Shown: one piece after another, positions 57,573 through 64,000 of the stretch
How the letters are laid out: every line of letters begins with the position of its first letter
Position numbering within the stretch: position 1 is the stretch's first letter
DNA from: JANMJD01 sp963847945
Lineage (GTDB): Bacteria > Actinomycetota > Acidimicrobiia > Acidimicrobiales > Ilumatobacteraceae
Reading direction: 5' to 3'
Assembly (NCBI GenBank): GCA_963847945.1
Contig: CAWKBX010000015.1
Coordinates: 1-64,000 of the forward strand
Length of the DNA stretch: 64,000 nucleotides
Position numbers and translations under genes: made by a program
The notes under the pieces: generated by a model
What the model was told of the DNA's origin: nothing
The model's input: the letters and a program-made list of their open reading frames with translations, nothing else
Databases searched by the model: none

Positions 57573-58799
57573 GAGATGGCGATCAGTTGCATCGCCTGAC
57601 GCACGGTGCGGTCGAAGGCATCGACCGCCATCCGCAAGTGGTCGCGGGGCGTGTCCTCTTCCTTCGTGTGCGACAGACCGGCGGTCGACGACGAGAAGAT
57701 CATCACCGTCGGCACCTGCCGAGCGACCTCGGAGGCGTCGTGCAACGCGCCGGACGGGATCTCGACGCTGTGGCCCTCGACGTCTTTCACGGCCCGCCGA
57801 GCGGCGACGAGCAGCGCCGGGTCGAACGGCATCGGCGGGATTCGGAAGATGTGCTCGAAGCTGACCTGGCAACCCTCGGACATCGCCGACATCTGGGCGG
57901 CTTCCTTCGCCTCGGCGAACATCGAGGCGAGGTCACCCTCGTCGATATGACGCATGTCCATCGTCACCTTGGTCTCCCCGGCAACCGCCGTCACCACGCC
58001 CGGCCAACACTGCACATGGCCGACGGTGGCAACGCCGTTGTAGCGCTCGGCGACGCCGGCGAGCGCCAAGGCGAAACGAGACGCGGCACGGAAGGAGTCG
58101 CGGCGCATCTCCATCGGCATCGTTCCGGCGTGGGCAGCTTGGCCGACGAAGGTGATCCGTTCGCGCTCGATGCCGACCGTTCCGGTCACGGTGCAGATCC
58201 CCTTGCCGAGCCGCTCCAATACCGGTCCTTGCTCGATGTGGACCTCGACGTAGGCCTTGGCGTCGGCCAGGCGGCGCTGACAACCATCGAGGTTGTCGAG
58301 GTCGACGCCGTGCTCCCCGACAACCGCCGGCAGCCGGTTGCCCTCTTTGTCGGTCAACTCCTTCAACTTCGGAATGTCGAGGGTGCCCACGGTCGCCGCC
58401 GAGCCGAACAGCGATCGGCCGAACCGGGCCCCCTCCTCGTCGGCCCAATCGACAACGGCAATGGTGCACGACGGCGTGCCTTCCTCGGCCAGCGAGCGGA
58501 TCAGCTCGACCCCCGCCATCACGCCGAGCGCCCCATCGAGCCAGCCACCCTTGGGTACCGAGTCGAGATGCGACCCGACGACCACCATGTCGGGCGACGA
58601 TCCCCGCAGGTAGGCCCACAGATTCCCCGCCTCGTCGGTCTCGATCTCGACCGGCAAGCCAGCCAACGACTCCCGGAAGAACGCCCGCGCCTCTATCCAT
58701 TCCGGCGTCCACGCCAACCGCCGCGACCCTTCAGGCCCACCGGTCCGCGCCGCCAACTCCTCAAGATCGACGAATCACCCGATCCGGCTGATATCCCAC
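57569..58799 (-). CDS. M20-family N-carbamoyl/allantoate amidohydrolase (one frameshift)
   Basis: The reconstructed protein of about 410 residues is a binuclear zinc hydrolase of the N-carbamoyl-L-amino-acid hydrolase, beta-ureidopropionase and allantoate group. Metal ligands lie in VVGSHLDSVPKGGWLDGA, VDWADEEGARFGRSLFG, VEVHIEQGPVLE and SGALHDASEVA. The N-terminus needs one base near 58770-58773 to join GYQPDRVI to VDLEELAARTGG; GTG 58799 has GGAGG upstream. Beta-ureidopropionase is favoured by the semialdehyde dehydrogenase nearby. Confidence 0.83.
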
Positions 58800-58829
58800 A
58801 ACAACCTCCACCACAGAAAGCAAAACGCA

Positions 58830-58861
58830 CGAGGGTCAGACCCGTCAGGACCCGACCCTCG
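58830..58861 (-). terminator. Terminator after the substrate-binding protein gene
   Basis: CGAGGGTC and GACCCTCG form an eight-pair stem around a 16-base loop, followed on the minus strand by TGCGTTTTGCTTT. A second, smaller hairpin (CGACCC-N9-GGGTCG at 58914-58934, followed by GGTTTTG) precedes it. Together they should end the ABC-transporter transcript before the amidohydrolase gene. Confidence 0.6.
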
Positions 58862-58963
58862 CACTATTGAACTGGATTCAATCCGGCTCTGCGGCTGAAT
58901 CGCCACAAAACCCGACCCACAAGAAGAGGGTCGAAGGGAAAGTCTCCTTCCCCCTCGATCGGG

Positions 58964-60161
58964 CTATGCCCCGCCGGCGGTCGGCACCACGTCGGTCGGC
59001 TTGTAGCCGGCGCCCTTCGTGTCGACGCCCTTGGCATCGACCAGCGCCAGCGCGGCGGTCACGATGTCGTTCGTGTAGGCCCCGGCGTCGGGAGCCTTGG
59101 TCAGCACCGTGGCGCCGTCGGTGTTCTTGGTCTCCTGGGCGAGCTTGGCGGTGCGATCCCACGCGGCGGCGTCGATCATGCCCGCGCCGGCCGGGGCCGG
59201 CCAGATCAGCTTGTTGATCTCGTTCATCATCCACAGCTGGTGGCTCGGGCCACCGTACGGGGCACCACGCTTGACGACGATGTCGGCGCAGGCCTGCACG
59301 TTGTCGCGGCAGTACGCCCAGCCCTGGAGCGAGGCGGCGACGAAGCGGGTGGCGATGTCCTTGTACTTGGCGTCGGAAGCGAGCTTCTTGCCGTCGGCCC
59401 AGATGGCGTCCTGCAACATGCCGACACCCTCGGCCTCATACGAGATGACGTTGAGGTCATCGGCGGTGTACAGCTTCTTGGTGTCGGGGTTCTCCGTCTC
59501 CAAGACCTGGGCGTACTCGTTGTAGGTCATCGCCTCGGCGGCATCGATGTCGCCGGCGAGCAGGGCGTTCATGTTGAAGTCCTGCTGTACATGGGTGACA
59601 TCCTTGGCCGGGTCGAGACCCGCCTTGGTCAGACCGGCGAACACCTCGAACTCGTTGCCGAAGCCCCAGTTGCCGACCTTCTTGTCCTTCAGGTCGGCGA
59701 TGCTCGTCGATGCCCGAATCCTTGAGCGAGACCTGCAAGGTGCCGGAGCGCTGGAAGACCTGGGCGATGTTGACGATGTCGGCACCGGCTTCGCGACTGG
59801 CGAGCGCCTTGGGCACCCACGAGATGGCGAAGTCGGCGGCGCCGTCGGCGAGTTGCTGCTGCGGCACGATCTCGACCGCTCCTTCGAGCACGCTCACGTC
59901 GAGGCAGTACTCCTTGTAGATCCCCATGTCGGCGGCGGCGAAGTAGCCGGCGAACTGTGACTGGGTGACCCACTGCAGCTGCAGTTTGACCGGGTCTGGG
60001 GTGGTGCAGGCGGCGGCTGCAGGGGCCTCGGCGGCGGCTGCGGTGGTCGCCGTAGCCTCTGGTGCAGCCTCCTCGGCCGCCTTACTGCTGCCGCACGCCG
60101 CGGCGACCATTGAGACCGCGGCGGCTGCCGCGACCCAACGAGCGATTCGATAGTTGTTCAT
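58964..60161 (-). CDS. NMT1/SsuA-like substrate-binding lipoprotein (one frameshift)
   Basis: The reconstructed protein of about 399 residues is the binding component of a nitrate/sulfonate/hydroxymethylpyrimidine-type ABC importer. A lipoprotein signal ends SMVAAACGSSKAAEE, with lipid attachment at the cysteine. An alanine/threonine-rich linker follows, then VKLQLQWVTQSQFAGYFAAA, DMGIYKEYCLDVSVLEG and KVGNWGFGNEFEV, the NMT1-like core. The frame breaks near 59704-59710, between KDSGID and SIADLKDKK. GGAGG lies eleven bases before the ATG. Confidence 0.86.
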
Positions 60162-60211
60162 CTGTATTGATTCCTCCCCCGGGATCTCTCCCGATGTTTG
60201 GGACCGGGCCA

Positions 60212-61012
60212 CTATGACCGGTCCCGCTTGTTGACGCCGCCAGGTGTGGCGACGGTCTCCACCATGATGGAGATCAGGTAGAACGCCAGCCCCAAGAGGC
60301 ACGCTCCGAACACATAGGCCCAGGCGACGGCGTTCTTCGAATTGGCGAGATTGCCCGTGATCTTCGATCCGAGTCCGTCTTGGATGCCTCCAAAGTACTC
60401 CGACACGAAGGCGGTGATCACCGCCAGCGGGGCGGCCACCTTCAGCGCGGTGAACAGGTATGGCACCGCATTCGGGAATGCGAACCTTGCGCATGATCTC
60501 GCTCTCGCTGGCCGCATACGAGCGCATCAGTTCCAGGTGAGTGGCACTGACTTGGGTGAGTCCCTTTGCGACGTTGACGAGCACTACGAAGAACACCCCG
60601 AGGGTGACGGTCAGCCGGCGCGGAACCACGCTGGTGGTGGCGAACATGTTCGAGAACACGACGACCAGCACAAAAATCGGGATCGCGTTCAGCGAGATCG
60701 CCAGCGGGGTGATGATCTCGTCGAGCAGCGCGATAGCGGCGCACCAGGAAGGCCACGGCGATGCCGAGGACGGTGCCGCACAGCAATCCGATCAAGGCGT
60801 TGGCCCCCGAGACCTGGGCACGCGTCCCAGATTCGACCGAAGTTCTTGCGGAACTCGCCCCAGATCGTCGACGGGGCGGTGAGGAAGTAGGGCTTGAGGT
60901 CGAAGACCTTGACGATCAACTCCCACACGGTCAGGAACAGCACGAACGCGACCGCCGGAGGCGCGGCGGCCCGTGCGAACCGTTCAGGGCGAGACCCGGT
61001 CACGGACTTCAC
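60212..61012 (-). CDS. ABC transporter permease, SsuC/TauC-like (three frameshifts)
   Basis: The reconstructed protein of about 266 residues is a BPD_transp_1 permease. Pieces are the N-terminus FVLFLTVWELIVKVFDL, then ALIGLLCGTVLGIAVAFLV, then the ATPase-contact loop region HLELMRSYAASESEIMRKVR, and finally FPNAVPYLFTALKVAAPLAV. Breaks fall near 60482, 60733 and 60820. Its GTG start at 61012 overlaps the ATPase stop by four bases. Confidence 0.83.
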
Positions 61013-61811
61013 CGGTTGTCGACTCCGCGTGCGGCCAGCGCCGACTCGATGCCCCGCAACGCCTCGCGTACCTCGGTGACCTTGGCGAAGAAGGCGGCGT
61101 TGTCCCGTGTCTCATCGCTGCGGTTGTCGCCGAGGCCGACGTCGATGATCTGGGTGATCCGACCGGGGCGCGGCGACATGACGACGACTCGGTTGGAGAG
61201 GTACACCGCTTCGGGAATCGAGTGGGTCACGAACACGACTGTCGTCTGGGCGGCGCCGACAGATGCGCAGCAACTCGGCCTGCATGTGCTCGCGGGTCAT
61301 CTCGTCGAGGGCCCCGAATGGCTCGTCCATCAACAGCACCTGTGGGTGGGATGCCAACGCCCGGGCGATCGCCACCCGCTGTTGCATGCCGCCCGAGAGT
61401 TCCCACGGGCGATGGTCGGCGAACTCACGCAAGCTTGACGAGTTCGAGCATCTCGTGGGCGCGGGCGCGGCGCTTGGCCTTGTCCCACCCCTTGAGTTCG
61501 AGCGGCAGCTCGATGTTCTCGGCGACGCTGCGCCAATCGAACAGCCCGGCCTGCTGAAAGGCCATGCCGTAGTCCTGATCGATACGGGCCCGCTTGGCCG
61601 TCTTGCCGTTGACGGTCACGGTGCCGCTGGTCGGCTCGATGAGATCGGCGATCAGCCGCAGCAGCGTCGACTTGCCGCAACCCGACGGGCCGATCAGCGA
61701 GACGAAATCACCCGGCTCGACGATCAGGTCGACATCGACCAGCGCGTCGACCTGATTGGGTCGGCCCGGGTTGAACACTTTGTTGAGTGAGCGAATCGAC
61801 AGAGTCGTCAC
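61009..61811 (-). CDS. ABC transporter ATPase, SsuB/TauB-like (two frameshifts)
   Basis: The reconstructed protein of about 267 residues has Walker A SLIGPSGCGKSTLLRLI, the signature WELSGGMQQRVAIARAL and Walker B VLLMDEPFGALDEMTRE, with VFVTHSIPEAVYLSNRV as the H-loop. Breaks lie near 61434 (before the signature) and 61264 (after Walker B). The GTG at 61811 has AAGGAGAT upstream and overlaps the permease stop, so this is a separate gene even though the raw frame runs on from the permease. Confidence 0.86.
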
Positions 61812-62702
61812 GCCGGGATCTCCTTGGGTCGATTGCGCATGATCCGCGATTCGGCGAGCCGCGACGATGCCGGCCATCAGCAAGCCGAGGATCACCGCGC
61901 CGAACACCGAGGTGAACACCCGCGCCGGCTTGGAGGAGGCCTCGTTGGCGAACTTGATGATCAGTCGCCCCACGCCGCCGCTGACTCCGGTCGAGATTTC
62001 CGACACCAGCACCCCGAACACCGAGGCCGAGCCGGCCAGCTTCAACGCCGGAATCAGGTACGGCACGGCCGCGGGAAACCGCAGCTTGAACAGGGTTTGA
62101 CGCCAGGAAGCCGCATACGACTGCATCAGTTCAAGTGCTTCGGCAGGGGGCGAGTTCAGCCCTTTGACGGTGCCGATGGCAACGGGGAAGAACGACAGGA
62201 ATGCGCCGAGAACGACGGCTGACATCCACTTTTCCCAGGTGAACGACCCGATGTGCAGCTTGCCGCCCCAGGCCACGACGAGGGGGGCCAAGGCGATGAG
62301 CGGCACCGTTTGGGACGCAACCAGCAAGGGCATCAGGCCGCGCTCGATGATCTTGAGTCGCGACATCAGAATGCCCAGACCCATCCCGACGAGCACCCCG
62401 AGACCGAATCCGGCGAGGACCAAACGCAACGAGTACCAGATCGACGAGAGCACGATCTGCCAGATGTGGCGGCCGCCTTGGGACGCCTCGACGTCACCGA
62501 GGCGGGCGAACATCTCCCAGACATGCGGCATGAAGCGATCGGCGGAGCGAGGGAGCAGCGTCCAGCCGAACACCTTGCCGCCCTTGGCGGGGCCGATCAG
62601 CTTGTAGAACTCCCACAGCACGCCGACGAGCGCCAGAGCCACGACGAACATGGCCGGGCGACGCACGCGTGCCTCGGTGATCGTGCCTCCCCCGGTTGCC
62701 AA
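61808..62702 (-). CDS. ABC transporter permease, second SsuC-like (one frameshift)
   Basis: The reconstructed protein of about 297 residues is the second BPD_transp_1 permease: MFVVALALVGVLWEFYKLIG, VGMGLGILMSRLKIIERGLM, then the loop LELMQSYAASWRQTLFKLRF. The raw frame reads straight into the ATPase, but one base near 61862 instead gives an end at RIMRNRPKEIPA, with a stop overlapping the ATPase start. The start is TTG at 62702, nine bases from the LLM stop. Confidence 0.85.
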
Positions 62703-62709
62703 CTTCGGC

Positions 62710-63739
62710 TCAGTCCTTTGCTCGTACGTGCTCGGCGATCGCCGGGATCACCTGGTTGCCATACGCTGCCAGGGTTCCGTCCATGTCGTCGTGCTGAAGG
62801 TAGACCGAGAACTGGTCAACGCCCAGTTCGCGCAAAGCATTCAACCTGCGGACATGTTCCTCGGGTGGACCGATGATGCAGAACCGATCGACGATCTCGT
62901 CGGGGACGAACGTGGTGTGGCTGTTGCCGGCCTGGCCGTGCTCGTTGTAGTCGTACCCCTGGCGGCCCTTGATGTAGTCGGTCAAGGCTTTCGGCACCGG
63001 GGCCTCGGCCCCGTAGCGGCCGACGATGTCGGCGACGTGGTTGCCGACCATCCCGCCGAACCAGCGGCATTGCTCGCGGCCGTGGGCGAGACCGGCCGTC
63101 GGTGCCGTCGGTGACATAGGCCGGGGCGGCGACGCAGATCTTGATGCTCTGGGGATCGCGACCGGCATCGGCGGCCGCCGTGCGCACGGCAGCAATCGTC
63201 CACTCGACAATCGACGGGTCGGCCAGTTGGAGGATGAACCCGTCGCCAACCTCGCCGGCGAGCGCCAGCGCCTTGGGGCCGTAGGCCGCCACCCACACCT
63301 CGGCGCGGCTCTTGGCGGCCCACGGGAACCGCAGCTGGGAGCCGTTGTATTCGACGCTGCGTCCGTTGGCCAGTTCGCGGATCACATGGATCGCCTCGCG
63401 CAACGTGGCCAACGTCGTGGGCTTGCCGTTGGTCACCCGCACCGCGGAATCGCCGCGGCCGATACCGATGACCGTGCGGTTGCCGAACATCTCGTTCAAG
63501 GTCGCGAAGGTGCTGGCGGTGACGGTCCAGTCGCGAGTCGCCGGGTTGGTGACCATCGGGCCGACCACGATGTTGCGGGTCGCGGCCAGGATCTGGCTGT
63601 AGATGACGTACGGCTCCTGCCACAGGATGTGCGAGTCGAACGTCCACACATGGCTGCACCCGTACATCTCGGCCTTGCGCGCCAAGTCGATCGCCCGCGC
63701 CGAGGGCGGGGTCGTTTGCAGTACCACTCCGATGTCCAT
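62710..63739 (-). CDS. LLM-class F420/flavin-dependent oxidoreductase (one frameshift)
   Basis: The reconstructed protein of about 343 residues is a luciferase-like TIM barrel: SARAIDLARKAEMYGCSHVW, VVGPMVTNPATRDWTVTAST, then FGNRTVIGIGRGDSAVRVTN. In actinobacteria such proteins usually use F420. The frame breaks near 63105; removing one base joins APAYVTDGTDAG to LAHGREQCRWFGGMVG. It lies between a semialdehyde dehydrogenase and the ABC transporter genes. Confidence 0.84.
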
Positions 63740-63809
63740 GCGCTCCTCCGAATTTTTTGGCGACTGAGATATGCAATAACGAACTCGCTATCGCTGACCG
63801 ACAGTCGGC

Positions 63810-64000
<191 letters not shown>

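Noticed and set aside
61425..62702. An apparent permease-ATPase fusion protein.
   Set aside because: A ribosome site (AAGGAGAT) and GTG precede the ATPase, and one base near 61862 gives the permease a normal end overlapping that GTG. The fusion is better explained by a sequence error.

Overview
The window is high-GC DNA from an actinobacterium. The large NAD-dependent glutamate dehydrogenase, citramalate-type isoleucine synthesis, a conservon-like sensor operon, DUF1996 secreted proteins, a luciferase-like (F420-type) oxidoreductase and frequent GTG/TTG starts would fit an Acidimicrobiia (Ilumatobacter-like) organism. That placement is inference from gene content; there is no rRNA gene to confirm it.

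Layout. 0-9.3 kb: two tRNAs, gltX, a DUF218 protein, a secreted M43-like protease, a MazEF-type pair and a 1,588-codon glutamate dehydrogenase. 9.5-13.2 kb: a compact sugar-phosphate module (two PfkB kinases, a SIS isomerase, an IolC-C/DUF2090 aldolase). 13.2-26.9 kb: mixed metabolism (VIT1 transporter, hydratase, flavin-type oxidase, SDR, crotonase, amidohydrolase), a secreted HExxH protein, lysoplasmalogenase, a heterodimeric ABC exporter, a methyltransferase with a minisatellite, an amine oxidase-like flavoprotein. 26.9-32.4 kb: cimA with an isoleucine-codon attenuator, two tandem DUF1996 proteins and leuB. 32.5-38.2 kb: greA, a hydrolase, an MNT-HEPN pair, a UbiB kinase, a VapBC pair and a TetR regulator. 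38.3-44.6 kb: DrrAB-like exporter, nadABC operon, DUF742. 44.6-56.5 kb: fused conservon sensor, leuCD, MBL hydrolase, DEAD helicase, acyl-CoA synthetase, Fic protein, DUF2071 and VOC proteins. 56.6-64 kb: EamA transporter, N-carbamoyl amidohydrolase, a complete but heavily frameshifted SsuABC/NMT1-type ABC transporter, an LLM oxidoreductase and the end of methylmalonate-semialdehyde dehydrogenase. This last block looks like import and breakdown of a pyrimidine or hydantoin-type compound.

How genes work together. CimA, LeuB and LeuCD together can turn pyruvate into 2-oxobutyrate for isoleucine, and the three consecutive isoleucine codons in the cimA leader agree with this. NadA, NadB and NadC form an overlapping operon making nicotinate mononucleotide from aspartate. 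Three toxin-antitoxin-type loci and a Fic protein lie within 50 kb.

Data quality. At least 17 apparent single-base indels interrupt otherwise well-conserved genes. They cluster at 20-37 kb and 57-63 kb, and none is apparent at 38-56 kb. They look more like residual sequencing errors than decay, although I cannot prove it; these genes are described as reconstructed units. The gap at 3605-3874 holds nothing I can recognise.
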